Shown here one piece after another: positions 1 to 10,021 of a stretch of DNA of 64,000 nt. Source of the DNA: Methanobacteriota archaeon (GTDB lineage: Archaea; Thermoplasmatota; Poseidoniia; Poseidoniales; Poseidoniaceae); NCBI GenBank assembly GCA_004195635.1, contig PSPT01000001.1, positions 1 to 64,000 of the forward strand. The letters run 5' to 3'. Numbering within the stretch: position 1 is the first letter of the stretch; the number at the start of each line of letters is the position of its first letter. The notes under the pieces were generated by a model, which was given only the letters and a program-made list of their open reading frames with translations, was not told the DNA's origin and made no database searches. A program made the translations under genes and the position numbers.

Positions 1-90
1 GCAGGGGTAATCATAGATGTTCTTGAAGAAGGATACATGTATAACGGGCGTTTAATTAGAGCGGCAAGAGTAGTTGTAGCGGCTGAATAA
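1..90 (+). CDS. grpE: GrpE co-chaperone, C-terminal fragment (5' truncated by window)
   Basis: Frame 1 translates to AGVIIDVLEEGYMYNGRLIRAARVVVAAE*, matching the GrpE C-terminal GY-x-x-x-x-R-x-x-R-x-A-x-V-x-V pattern. Not in ORF track because truncated. Confidence 0.75.
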   Translation, partial: AGVIIDVLEEGYMYNGRLIRAARVVVAAE

Positions 91-107
91 TATTCACGAA
101 ATTCTAA

Positions 108-662
108 TTATCCCGGTGTTTCAACATTTGGGCCTAAAAAGGCAAGTCGTCTTATTCTCTCATTATCGGCAAAAAACCAATTTATTATTTCATCCGGCAA
201 AGACTCCTGCAAGACATTCCGCAGAACATCTTCCTCCTGTATCATTGAAATCATTTTCATCGTTTGCCGTACCCGCCATCCTTGCAAGTTTTCCCGCAAG
301 GACATTGGAATTTCATGTACTTTCCATCCTGCTTGGCGATAGAGTTGAGCAGTTATTTCATCACTTGTTGCTAAGGCTCCATCGCCATGGTAATCTGTTG
401 CGTGCTTAACCCAATTAGGTGGGTCGTTGATATCTGGGATACAAACAACCTCTATCTCAATACCTTCACTATTTGCCCACGCCCTCACCATTGCAGTTCT
501 TTCTTCCCTTGACCATGGGTTATCTGGGTCCTGTTCTGCTTCAGAAGATCCGATTGCGATTGTAACTTTTCCGAGGCTTGCGGCGCTTTTGACTAGATGC
601 TCATGCCCTTTGTGAAAGGGCTGAAATCGGCCAAGAACCACTATTTTTTCCATATGCCTCAC
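108..662 (-). CDS. Nicotinamide-nucleotide adenylyltransferase (archaeal NMNAT)
   Basis: GRFQPFHKGHEHLV nucleotidyltransferase motif, WSREERTAMV, PDINDPPNWVKH. Confidence 0.88.
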   Translation of the reverse strand: MRHMEKIVVLGRFQPFHKGHEHLVKSAASLGKVTIAIGSSEAEQDPDNPWSREERTAMVRAWANSEGIEIEVVCIPDINDPPNWVKHATDYHGDGALATSDEITAQLYRQAGWKVHEIPMSLRENLQGWRVRQTMKMISMIQEEDVLRNVLQESLPDEIINWFFADNERIRRLAFLGPNVETPG

Positions 663-1876
663 TCAAAATGCGCTTCGACGTCGATGTTTTCAATTTCCAT
701 TCCAAAGTCAATAAAACATTCAATCATGCGTTTACACCCTTCAATCATTTCGGGAATTGGTGTTTCACCCATAGAGCCAACTCTAAACATCTTACCCTTC
801 ATGTGATCTTGTGCACCGATTACTTGGGTTGAATATTTCTCCATCAACGCGGCCCTCCATTGGTCGTTAATTCCTTCAGGGTATAGAATAGCCGTGACAG
901 TAGAGGATAATTGTTCTTTATCAGCAAATAATTCAAGTCCAATGCTAGAAAATAAAGAACGCACGCCAGCAGCCATTTTTTCGCATCTCTGCCAACGCCC
1001 AGCAAGTGTTTCCTCATCCAAAATTCGCAATGCAGCAACCCACCCAATGGCTAAATTAATGGCCGGTGTCCAAGGGGTTTGATCATCTCCTCCTTTCTTT
1101 AGTGCCGGTAAAATGTCAAGATAGTAAACTGGATTTGCAGTTGGTTTGCTTCTGCGCGCCTTAACTCTCTCAATGAAATCCTCTGAAACTGCTATGGCGG
1201 CAATTCCGCTTGGACCAGCCGTACACTTTTGAGCGCCAACAACCACTGCTTCAGCCTTCCATTTCTTTGGGTGAACAGGTAATCCACCTACGCTGGTAAT
1301 CCCATCGAGTATCAATGAAACGCCATGCTTTGCAGCAATTATTGAAAGTGCCTCTGCATCTTGGACAATTCCTGATGATGTTTCGTTGTGGCAAAATGCA
1401 AGTGCAGTATGCTCTCCCCTTGCAAGTATTTCATCAATTTCATCCAAGTCAAATGCTTTCCCCCATTCACCCTTGAGGTGAGTGACTTCGGCAAATACAT
1501 CTCCAAGAAGAGCAACTCTTTCTCCAAATTTACCATTGGTTGGGACAAGCACCTTCTCATCTTTTGAGAAGCGGTTAGCCATTACCATCTCCATTGCTGC
1601 AGTGCCCGAGCCCGAAACTACAATTATTTTGTATCCATCTTCACCAGTCCAAGATTCCTTTCCTCTTTGGCTTGGGCTTGGGCTCAAATTGAATGTCATT
1701 CTAAGTAAACTATTCAATTCAGCCATAACATCACGATACTCGGTTCCCCTTGCAGTCATCGTTGGGGTTGCCATTGCAGAAAGGGTTGATTGCGCAAGTC
1801 GAACGGGACCCGGGACAAGAAAACAGTCGCCTTGGTATCTTTCCATGAGTAAGGGGGGGTGAACTCGGTTCATCAA
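659..1876 (-). CDS. PLP-dependent class V aminotransferase (alanine-glyoxylate / serine-pyruvate type)
   Basis: LVPGPVRLAQSTLSAMATPTMTARGTEYRDVM, SGSGTAAMEMV, VVVGAQKCTAGPSGIA (PLP lysine); 4-nt overlap with the NMNAT gene. Confidence 0.85.
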   Translation of the reverse strand: MMNRVHPPLLMERYQGDCFLVPGPVRLAQSTLSAMATPTMTARGTEYRDVMAELNSLLRMTFNLSPSPSQRGKESWTGEDGYKIIVVSGSGTAAMEMVMANRFSKDEKVLVPTNGKFGERVALLGDVFAEVTHLKGEWGKAFDLDEIDEILARGEHTALAFCHNETSSGIVQDAEALSIIAAKHGVSLILDGITSVGGLPVHPKKWKAEAVVVGAQKCTAGPSGIAAIAVSEDFIERVKARRSKPTANPVYYLDILPALKKGGDDQTPWTPAINLAIGWVAALRILDEETLAGRWQRCEKMAAGVRSLFSSIGLELFADKEQLSSTVTAILYPEGINDQWRAALMEKYSTQVIGAQDHMKGKMFRVGSMGETPIPEMIEGCKRMIECFIDFGMEIENIDVEAHFE

Positions 1877-1940
1877 TTCCGCGCTTGGAGCAACTCCTTA
1901 ATGGGTGGTATTGATGTTCTATGCCTTCGCCGGTCTATTT

Positions 1941-3839
1941 ATGGCGATTCGGGTCGGGCTGGCAATGCTACAGGGCGCCCGACACGAACATGCTCAGGCA
2001 ATTATTGCTGCATCAAAGCAACTTGATCTAAATATTAAAGTCATTTCATTAAGGACTGCAAGTGATTTGAAAGATGGTATTGATTGCCTTATTTTACCTG
2101 GTGGTGAAACAACGGCAATGCGAATTGCTAGTAAATCTGAACGGCTCTATCCTGCACTCTTTGAGTGGATGAAAGATAATCCACATTCGCCTGTTTTGGG
2201 CACTTGTGCCGGAGCAATTCTAATGTGCCAACTTGGTGAAGAAACAGAGTGCATTGTTGATGCAGTAATAAGTAGAAACTCATATGGTCGGCAAAAGGAA
2301 TCCTTCCAAGCCGATGTTCAAATCAGTGGTTTGACATTTGAAGTGGAAAAAGAATTGTCAAACGAGATGACGCTACCTATTACGCCATTGGATAATTCAT
2401 TCCAGAATATTATTGGTGAGACCTCTCTCAATCATCGTCCATTAATTGTATCCAGCAGTTTGATTGAATCACATGATGAACATATTTTCCCGGCAATATT
2501 TATTCGTGCACCGCGCTTTGGTCAAATAGGTGAAAATGTTAGCGTAATTGCTACAAATGGCGACGAAGTAGTCGGAGTATTAGAGGGGAATAAAATGGCT
2601 CTTACATTTCATCCCGAATTGACTTCAGATTACCGTTTTCATCGCTGGCTCCTGCAAAAAAGCAATGACGGGGATGCCCCCACCCACCGATTGAGCAAGA
2701 TGGACCAAGTACTGCCGATGGCGTCAAGTGTATTCCCCCCAGAAAGAGGCGAAGCCGAGGGTTGTGTTCAGTGTCAAAAGGGTAGCAAGTTAGTACTTTT
2801 TGTGACGGGTGAGTGCCATTGGAAGTGTGATTACTGCCCGCTTTCAGAGAACCGTCGCGAAATTGATATCATGTATGCAAATGAGCGCCCCTGCACTCAA
2901 ATGAGCGAGGTTGTTGAAGAAGCAAGAGCAATGCGGGCAACCGGTACTGGAATCACTGGAGGAGACCCGATGATGGCTCTCGAAAGGACACTTGATGCTT
3001 GCCGCATTTTGAAGTCAGAATTTGGCCCTGACCATCACATCCACATGTATACAAGTTTACCCTTTGATCCACGCCATGCCTCAAGATTAGCGGAGGCTGG
3101 TTTAGATGAAATTCGTTTTCACTTGCTTGATCTAAAGATGGAAAAATATATTGGAACAATGCAAGCATGCACAGAAGCCGGACTTTTCGTTGGAGTGGAA
3201 ATACCTGCAGAGCCGGACAAAGAGGTTGAATTATTTGCTCTTATTGAGGAATTACGCAGCGCCCCAATTCAATTTCTAAATCTCAATGAACTTGAAATCA
3301 CTACTGGTAATCAGGAAAATATGGAAATTAGAGGGTACAATCTGTCCATGGAGATTACTGCAGGTGCTGCGGGAAGTGCGGAACTTGCCATCGCCCTAAA
3401 AAAGCGAGTAAATAATGCCTTGCGGGGCTTGCCAGATAACATAGATAATGCAATCCATTTACCCTTTGGTTTTCATTTAAAGTTCTGCACAGCCAAATTC
3501 AAGGATGCAGGTCAGTTAAGGTCACGCTTTCGCCGGCGGGCAGAAATGTCTATGCGGCCATATGAAGTTCTAACCGAGGATGATACTTTGTGGTTTGGAG
3601 CATTATACTGTCCTCCTGAACATGCACAGGATGATATTGCAGAAATAGCAGAATATTACGAGATTGACAAATCTTGGTTGCATTGGGATGCGAAGAATTT
3701 ACGAATTGAATTGCCTTTATTTTTGGCCGAGGAAATAGCAGAAACTGTTTCAGTGGCAATTGCTGCGGTTGAAGTTCATCCCACGCACGAGCGTTTGGAG
3801 GTTGGATTAACTTGGCTCAATACCCATCGGCCCAAATGA
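1941..3839 (+). CDS. Fusion protein: PdxT-like glutamine amidotransferase + COG2108-like radical SAM domain
   Basis: N-terminus MAIRVGLAMLQGARHEHAQ...LPGGETTAMR...LGTCAGAILM...FHPEL (PdxT Cys and His/Glu). C-terminal half KGSKLVLFVTGECHWKCDYCPLSENR with CX3CX2C and GTGITGGDP. Single uninterrupted ORF; ORF track start 1905, start 1941 preferred from PdxT N-terminus. Confidence 0.85.
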   Translation: MAIRVGLAMLQGARHEHAQAIIAASKQLDLNIKVISLRTASDLKDGIDCLILPGGETTAMRIASKSERLYPALFEWMKDNPHSPVLGTCAGAILMCQLGEETECIVDAVISRNSYGRQKESFQADVQISGLTFEVEKELSNEMTLPITPLDNSFQNIIGETSLNHRPLIVSSSLIESHDEHIFPAIFIRAPRFGQIGENVSVIATNGDEVVGVLEGNKMALTFHPELTSDYRFHRWLLQKSNDGDAPTHRLSKMDQVLPMASSVFPPERGEAEGCVQCQKGSKLVLFVTGECHWKCDYCPLSENRREIDIMYANERPCTQMSEVVEEARAMRATGTGITGGDPMMALERTLDACRILKSEFGPDHHIHMYTSLPFDPRHASRLAEAGLDEIRFHLLDLKMEKYIGTMQACTEAGLFVGVEIPAEPDKEVELFALIEELRSAPIQFLNLNELEITTGNQENMEIRGYNLSMEITAGAAGSAELAIALKKRVNNALRGLPDNIDNAIHLPFGFHLKFCTAKFKDAGQLRSRFRRRAEMSMRPYEVLTEDDTLWFGALYCPPEHAQDDIAEIAEYYEIDKSWLHWDAKNLRIELPLFLAEEIAETVSVAIAAVEVHPTHERLEVGLTWLNTHRPK

Positions 3840-3843
3840 TATT

Positions 3844-6800
3844 CTATTGCTGCCAAACTTGCCACTTTTCATCTCCGGAACGGAAATAATTTTTTCCAGA
3901 ATTTTCTGGCCATTGCACCCATTCATAACCGGAGTCATCTTTGGTGCCTCGTAATTCGTAGGGAGGGCTTTGGTCTATTTCATTGTCCATGGAATTTGAA
4001 TCACTGTTTATCTTTTCGCTCTGATTAGAAGCATCAATGATACCTTCTTCCTTTGCAGGCTCCCCATCTTTTTGTTCAGTAGTTTGTGAAGTTGGTGGTA
4101 CTGAAGGCGGAGTTGAGGGGGGTAGGGCCGATGGAGAGTCACCACCGAAATCGGATTCCGGTGGTTTTTTCCGTTCAAATTCGCTCTGGGCAAACTGCTC
4201 TTCATCCTGCCAATCAATATCCTTCTCTTGCCGTTGCATTTGCAAAACTACAATTGAAATCAATATGACAATAAATATTCCTGCTCCCATCAATACCCAA
4301 TCCATTTCCCCTCCGCCTTCGATTTGTTCATCCAATTTTGCAGTTGAGTTGTCAGGGCTGGTTTGATTGACAGTTGTATTAGTAATATTTTGGTTCAATA
4401 CGGAGGTATTGAGATTTGTTGTGTTGAGGAAATCGTTATCAATAAAGGTTTGATTCTCCCATGACTCATTAAGGAAACTATTATTGGTGTAAGATTGGTT
4501 ATTGAATTGGTCGGTATTATTGACAAAGGTATTGTTTACCCATGTGGTGTTATTATGATAGTGATTTTCGTTAACTACGGTTGTTGAATTTCCCGAATCC
4601 CCACCAACTGAGCCAACGGTTTGGATATCTCCCTCAGCGCACCCTGTTTCATCAACAACAGAGTTCGAAGGGGTTATTTGACAGAGGTCAATTAAGTCAT
4701 TTACTCCGTCACCATCATCGTCCCAATCCTCATTGAAGTCATGACAACCATCCTCGTCAAAGTCAACGCTTGGGTTTGTCCTCCATCCGAGTGGACTCCT
4801 TGGACAATTATCATTTACATCTAATACTCCATCGTTATCATCGTCCAAGTCTTCATCAATATCTCTACAACCGTCTCCATCATAGTCGGTAACTGCACCT
4901 GAGGGCCAACGAATTACTCCGCTAGCACAATAATCATCTTGGTCCAAGAAATCATCATCATCATCATTATCGTCTTCGCTAATGTCCTGACATCCATCTC
5001 CATCGTTATCACTTGCACTTCCGGATGTCCAATTTAGCACGCCAGCGGCACAAGCATCATCAACATCAAGGATAGAATCTCCATCGTCATCATTGTCTTC
5101 TCCGGAGTCACGACAGCCATCTCCATCTCTATCTGTTGCGGCTGAACTTTGCCATCCAATTTCGCCGAGAGGACACATGTCAAGTGAATCAAGGACTGAA
5201 TCCGCATCGTCGTCAAGGTCTTCACCCGAATCCTGACAACCATCAGCGTCGTGATCAGTTGAGGCTGAACTTATCCAGCCAGTTGAGCCAATTGGGCATT
5301 GATCGTTACTGTCTTCCAACCCATCATTGTCATCATCAGTATCCTCGCTACTATCTTGGCATCCATCACTATCGTGGTCGGTCAGTGCTCCACTTTGCCA
5401 TCCAATTTCGCCATAAGGGCAAGAATCATTGGAATCCAATATTAAGTCTCCATCATCATCTGGATCACATAAATCTCCTGTGCCGTCCGTATCAAGGTCT
5501 GCTTGATTGTTATTGTATATGCTCGGACAATTATCCAAATTATCTGTGATTTCATCACCATCTTGGTCTGCACTCATTTTTGCAATAAAAATATCGACTC
5601 CACGGGATGTTGTTAGCGTACTTAATCCGGCAGATGTAGTTTCACTAATTTCTCCAGCCACAACAAGAGTTCCATTTGCAGCAGATGCAATTGCACGGGC
5701 ATATGAATAACCTGGATTTTGTCCAACATTGTGTAAATGTGAGGCCCAAGCCCACCCTCCGGCTGATGTTGCAACAGCAACGAAAGCACGGCCATTTGAT
5801 GCCAAGGTGTTCAACCCGACACTTATCGTTCCAGTCTTCATCCCGCTAACTCCAATCGTATTATTTGCCAACAAGGCAATATCGATTATTTCATCTTCGC
5901 TATTTCCTCCAAGTGATATTGCCCATTTCCAAGAACCTGTTGAATTAGCCTTGGCTAAAAAGCCATCTTGGTATCCACCACTTTGGATGCCAATATTTGA
6001 GTTAAAAGTGACTCCTTGAGTGAAATAGCCACCTACATATACATCACCTTGATTACTAATTGCAATAGATTTGGGGTTGAAATATTGATAACCGCTGCTA
6101 TCAATTGGCCATGTGTTGACATATGTTCCATTATCCAATACTTGAATTAATCCTCCATAGCTAAATACGGAAGACGAAGATGACGTGCCGTAAAAACTAC
6201 ATCCACTCTTTCCTCCAAAAATAGCACCATAATTAGGATGTGCTTCCAACGCCAATATTTGACAATTTGAATTTCCGCTTTTATGCACCCAATCCCATCC
6301 GCTTGTGCTTCGCTTAGCAATACATGAACGCACCCCATAACCGGTATTTAAAGCCCCAAATGTGCCATAGGAATAGCAAGAACCTGTGACAAAAACGCTA
6401 CCGTTTGAATCTACTGCTATTTGCGGTTTAGAGTCGTATTGAAGAGGGAGATTTTCAGCATGAGTCCATCCAATTAGTGGATCCCAAATTGCCAAAAAAG
6501 TTTGATATGTATATGTCTCGGTAAGTTTAGTTGAGCCAAACTGAATCCATTGGTCGTATATTCCAACCATATATACAGTGCCATTTGGCGCCACATCCAG
6601 ATCTCCCTGATACCAATCAACATTATTTGAATTAGTCCATTTTTTTGCAAATGGCGCAGTTCCTCCACTAAGCCAATTACCATTAGAATCAGTCCTCGAA
6701 ATAAAATAAGCACCTCCTTCTCCTTCTGGATTATCGCCACCATGTAATATGTGGTTTCCCATTCTTAATGAATGGCTTTGCATCATTCCTCCTACAGTCG

Positions 6801-8412
6801 TTACGCCAGATGTTGCGGAAACATCAAGTCCAAAAACCACATCTTTTCCGGCACCTCCAATACTAGTTTGCCACTGTTGATTATATCCATTGCTGGATGA
6901 ATTTACTATCATTACCGCTGGTGAGTCGGTAATAAGGTCCGCATATGCATTTGTGGATGAAGATTTACCATGACGGTCAAGGATAGTAATCATTTTGCTG
7001 GACTGTTGTTGGTATACTGCCCCTCTGACAGATGTATCATATGCCGTAAAACAATCATTATAATTTGCCGTACTAGCGGAAAGTCTGAGAATTGTTGTAC
7101 TCATGTAATTGTAGTTTGAATTTCCACAACTGCTCCAATAATTAGAACCGTATGACCTAATAGAGTATGTGTTTTCACTCCCGACTAATAGAGTAGAGCC
7201 GGACAAATTTAGGCTTGTTAATTCAGCATGATAGTTAGAATTTCCATTATTGTATGTTGTGCAGTAATATTGCGCCCAGCCAACAGTTCCAGCCGTTGAA
7301 ATTTTTGTTACATAAAAACCGAATGAACCTCCATAGCATCCAGCGGTAACTGCCCCCCATGTCATTGAATTGCCAGTAGTGTATTTCCCGCCAACAAAAG
7401 TATTTCCAATGCTGTCAATAGTGATGTGAGTTGCCTTGTCCTCTTTAGTGTAAATTGGCTTTCTCACCCATTCTACTGCCTGATCTGTAGAGCGTAATAC
7501 TATGCTATCCTTACCAGTACCTCCTCCATGAGATACTGTAGATGAATTAAATTGAAGTGAAGCACTATCAAATTCTCCAACAGCAACAAATTTATTATTT
7601 GGGCCCCATACAATATCGTTTGCTCTTTCATCGCCACTATTGCCATAATGAGTAGACCATGACCAAACTCCGCTATTTGAAATGCCGGCAAAGAACATAT
7701 CTTCACCGCCGTTTGAAGTAAAGTTTTGTAATCCAACTTGGGCAAAGGAGCCATCAAACCAACCTGATAATACTAATCCTCCCGATGAATTCACATCAAC
7801 TCCAGTGACGTTTTCATTTCCATCTCCGGTAACAGTTACAAGAGATTGCCAGCCCCCACTTGAGTTTTGATAATTTGCAATAAAACCATCAAAGCCGCCG
7901 GTATTTGCAATTGTTGTGCTTCCCGCTGAAACTGAGGTGGAATTTGTTGAGCCAACAAGGGTAATCACATTATTTGAATCAAGTACCATGTCCTCAATGA
8001 AGTCATCACCAGTTCCGCCAAAACTGATGCCCCATTTCCAGTTCCCTAAATAATCCAGTTCACCAAAATAAATATCATATCCTCCTTGATTATACAACAT
8101 GGTATTGCCAAGAGTTAAACTACCTCCTGAAAAGATTCCTGCAACAAAACTATTGCCTGCCGCATCAACTGATAGAGCCCTTGAATAGGCAAATCCTGCA
8201 TTTTGATCTTTAGTCGCCCATTCCCAACCGAGTTGGTTTATTGAGCGCGCACCGACATCTTGTTGCTTGACAACAGGCCTTTCAGTTTCAGTTAGGATAT
8301 TTTCTTCATTTTCAACATATGGTGCTTCACCAACTTGTCCGGCGAAAGAAGAAAACACCATTAATGAGAGGATTGCTAGGGTCAATACGGGTTTCAATTG
8401 AGGATACATCAT
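3844..8412 (-). CDS. Giant secreted/membrane-anchored surface protein: SBBP-like beta-propeller repeats, thrombospondin type-3 (Ca-binding) repeats, sequon-rich stalk, C-terminal TM and Trp-rich tail
   Basis: N-terminal signal-like LKPVLTLAILSLMVFSSFAGQ; repeated W.W..S.GG.gdD....i.....i...G; repeated DxDxDGxxD; TM WVLMGAGIFIVILISIVVL near the C-terminus. Confidence 0.8.
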   Translation of the reverse strand: MMYPQLKPVLTLAILSLMVFSSFAGQVGEAPYVENEENILTETERPVVKQQDVGARSINQLGWEWATKDQNAGFAYSRALSVDAAGNSFVAGIFSGGSLTLGNTMLYNQGGYDIYFGELDYLGNWKWGISFGGTGDDFIEDMVLDSNNVITLVGSTNSTSVSAGSTTIANTGGFDGFIANYQNSSGGWQSLVTVTGDGNENVTGVDVNSSGGLVLSGWFDGSFAQVGLQNFTSNGGEDMFFAGISNSGVWSWSTHYGNSGDERANDIVWGPNNKFVAVGEFDSASLQFNSSTVSHGGGTGKDSIVLRSTDQAVEWVRKPIYTKEDKATHITIDSIGNTFVGGKYTTGNSMTWGAVTAGCYGGSFGFYVTKISTAGTVGWAQYYCTTYNNGNSNYHAELTSLNLSGSTLLVGSENTYSIRSYGSNYWSSCGNSNYNYMSTTILRLSASTANYNDCFTAYDTSVRGAVYQQQSSKMITILDRHGKSSSTNAYADLITDSPAVMIVNSSSNGYNQQWQTSIGGAGKDVVFGLDVSATSGVTTVGGMMQSHSLRMGNHILHGGDNPEGEGGAYFISRTDSNGNWLSGGTAPFAKKWTNSNNVDWYQGDLDVAPNGTVYMVGIYDQWIQFGSTKLTETYTYQTFLAIWDPLIGWTHAENLPLQYDSKPQIAVDSNGSVFVTGSCYSYGTFGALNTGYGVRSCIAKRSTSGWDWVHKSGNSNCQILALEAHPNYGAIFGGKSGCSFYGTSSSSSVFSYGGLIQVLDNGTYVNTWPIDSSGYQYFNPKSIAISNQGDVYVGGYFTQGVTFNSNIGIQSGGYQDGFLAKANSTGSWKWAISLGGNSEDEIIDIALLANNTIGVSGMKTGTISVGLNTLASNGRAFVAVATSAGGWAWASHLHNVGQNPGYSYARAIASAANGTLVVAGEISETTSAGLSTLTTSRGVDIFIAKMSADQDGDEITDNLDNCPSIYNNNQADLDTDGTGDLCDPDDDGDLILDSNDSCPYGEIGWQSGALTDHDSDGCQDSSEDTDDDNDGLEDSNDQCPIGSTGWISSASTDHDADGCQDSGEDLDDDADSVLDSLDMCPLGEIGWQSSAATDRDGDGCRDSGEDNDDDGDSILDVDDACAAGVLNWTSGSASDNDGDGCQDISEDDNDDDDDFLDQDDYCASGVIRWPSGAVTDYDGDGCRDIDEDLDDDNDGVLDVNDNCPRSPLGWRTNPSVDFDEDGCHDFNEDWDDDGDGVNDLIDLCQITPSNSVVDETGCAEGDIQTVGSVGGDSGNSTTVVNENHYHNNTTWVNNTFVNNTDQFNNQSYTNNSFLNESWENQTFIDNDFLNTTNLNTSVLNQNITNTTVNQTSPDNSTAKLDEQIEGGGEMDWVLMGAGIFIVILISIVVLQMQRQEKDIDWQDEEQFAQSEFERKKPPESDFGGDSPSALPPSTPPSVPPTSQTTEQKDGEPAKEEGIIDASNQSEKINSDSNSMDNEIDQSPPYELRGTKDDSGYEWVQWPENSGKNYFRSGDEKWQVWQQ

Positions 8413-8495
8413 TTGCGGAAAGCGCCTTGATACTTTACTTTATTGGCCCCTACTAATTGAAGGGCTTGGGCAAGTTTGAGTGAGATTCAATACCT

Positions 8496-9971
8496 TTGCC
8501 CTCTCCGCCAAGGATGGTTGACATGTCATTTGGGCAAAGATTCGGCATGGATTTCACAATTTTCAAGGAAAAACAAACTTGGAAGGCTTTCGCTATTTCA
8601 GTCGTGCTATTCAGTATTATTGCCTATTCTGCATTAGGCGTAACGAATCTTTCATCATCCTTCCAAACATCAGATGATATCAAACCAGTTGCTGATTTTG
8701 AATTACAAACAGTTAATCGAACTGGGATTGAGGATAATGTTACTAATGAAACCGGATGGTTTAGATTATCTGAACATCGCGGCAAAGTAATTGTTCTTGA
8801 TTTCATGGCGCATGATTGTAGTGCCTGTCATGTTGCCCAAGAGCATCTTGAGGCAAACATGGACGAATGGCAATCCCGAGATTCAGAACATGAATTGTTG
8901 ATTATTGGAGTTGGCTCATGGTATCGAGGTGATGCTGCTGAAACTCTAGGATATCTTAATACCAGTGATAATGAATATCATGTACCTCACTATCCAACGG
9001 GATTAGCAAGTACTGAAGCGGTTATTGTCAATGCTACAAGTGATGAAAGGGCGGATATGAGAGAGAGATACGGAATTATTGCAATCCCTGTATTAATGGT
9101 CATTGATGACGAAGGTTATGCCTTGAATATCAAATTGGGTGGTGTGGGTGATTGGGGAGATTTTGATTCTGCTATTACTACTGCGATGGACGGAAAGGGT
9201 GAGGACATTCGCATAGGGGTAAAAGCTACTGAAAATAACATGACAGGGGTGCTATTTTTCGGCCTCATGTTGTCAATATTAGTTTATTTTTCACCTTGTG
9301 CATTTCCAGTTCTCCCCGGTTTCATTTCATATTATATTTCTCTCGGGGCACGCGAGGATGAGTTGTTAGAATCCGGGAAAATAAAAAAGCCTATGCCTAA
9401 TTCCGTCACTATAGGCTTGATGTCTGGGTTAGGAATGTGGACTTTTTTCCTGTTCATAGGAATTATTGCATTGATAATGGGTGATGCATTTGCCAGGTCT
9501 GGCTTGATACATTATTTGGCTTTAGGGATCGCTATATTATTACTAGTCCTCGGTTTTTTCATGCTGACTGGAGGAACTGCTCATTTCATGGGTTGGGTGC
9601 AAAAAATTGTTGATAAATACTCTACAACTGAAACAGATGAGGTATTTACTCCACGAAGAAACATGTATCTATACGGACTTGGATACGCAGCAGCAAGTAT
9701 TGATTGCACTGCTGCAGCCGTACTTCCGTCTATTGTTTGGTGGTCAACTCTTGGTGGAAATGCAGTAATGATTGGCCTTGGTTCTCTAATGTTTGGCCTA
9801 ATGGTAATGATGGTATTAGTGACCGTTTTCGTAGGACTCGGAAGAAATATGATGGTTGATTTCTTACGCCGCTCTACAGGTACAATCAAGATGATAGGCT
9901 CATGGATGATGATGTTTGCTGGTTTTGGGCTGATACTATTCCTGACAAATCCAAAGTTGTTCAGTTTCTAA
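8496..9971 (+). CDS. Thioredoxin-like domain fused to CcdA/DsbD-type transmembrane thiol-disulfide carrier
   Basis: MAHDCSACHVAQEHL (CxxC redox motif) followed by multi-TM segment with FSPCAFPVLPGFISYY and IDCTAAAVLPS (CcdA cysteines). Confidence 0.82.
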   Translation: MPSPPRMVDMSFGQRFGMDFTIFKEKQTWKAFAISVVLFSIIAYSALGVTNLSSSFQTSDDIKPVADFELQTVNRTGIEDNVTNETGWFRLSEHRGKVIVLDFMAHDCSACHVAQEHLEANMDEWQSRDSEHELLIIGVGSWYRGDAAETLGYLNTSDNEYHVPHYPTGLASTEAVIVNATSDERADMRERYGIIAIPVLMVIDDEGYALNIKLGGVGDWGDFDSAITTAMDGKGEDIRIGVKATENNMTGVLFFGLMLSILVYFSPCAFPVLPGFISYYISLGAREDELLESGKIKKPMPNSVTIGLMSGLGMWTFFLFIGIIALIMGDAFARSGLIHYLALGIAILLLVLGFFMLTGGTAHFMGWVQKIVDKYSTTETDEVFTPRRNMYLYGLGYAAASIDCTAAAVLPSIVWWSTLGGNAVMIGLGSLMFGLMVMMVLVTVFVGLGRNMMVDFLRRSTGTIKMIGSWMMMFAGFGLILFLTNPKLFSF

Positions 9972-10021
9972 GATAATCTTTGAGAATAAACACGTTGCCG
10001 TAAATTGTTGGTGCGGAAATG

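Noticed and set aside
5136-5710. Plus-strand ORFs opposite the 1522-aa gene (e.g. 5136..5549, 5507..5710)
   Set aside because: Antisense to Asp-rich repeat coding sequence; His/Arg/Gln-rich translations are typical shadow ORFs of GAT/GAC-rich repeats.
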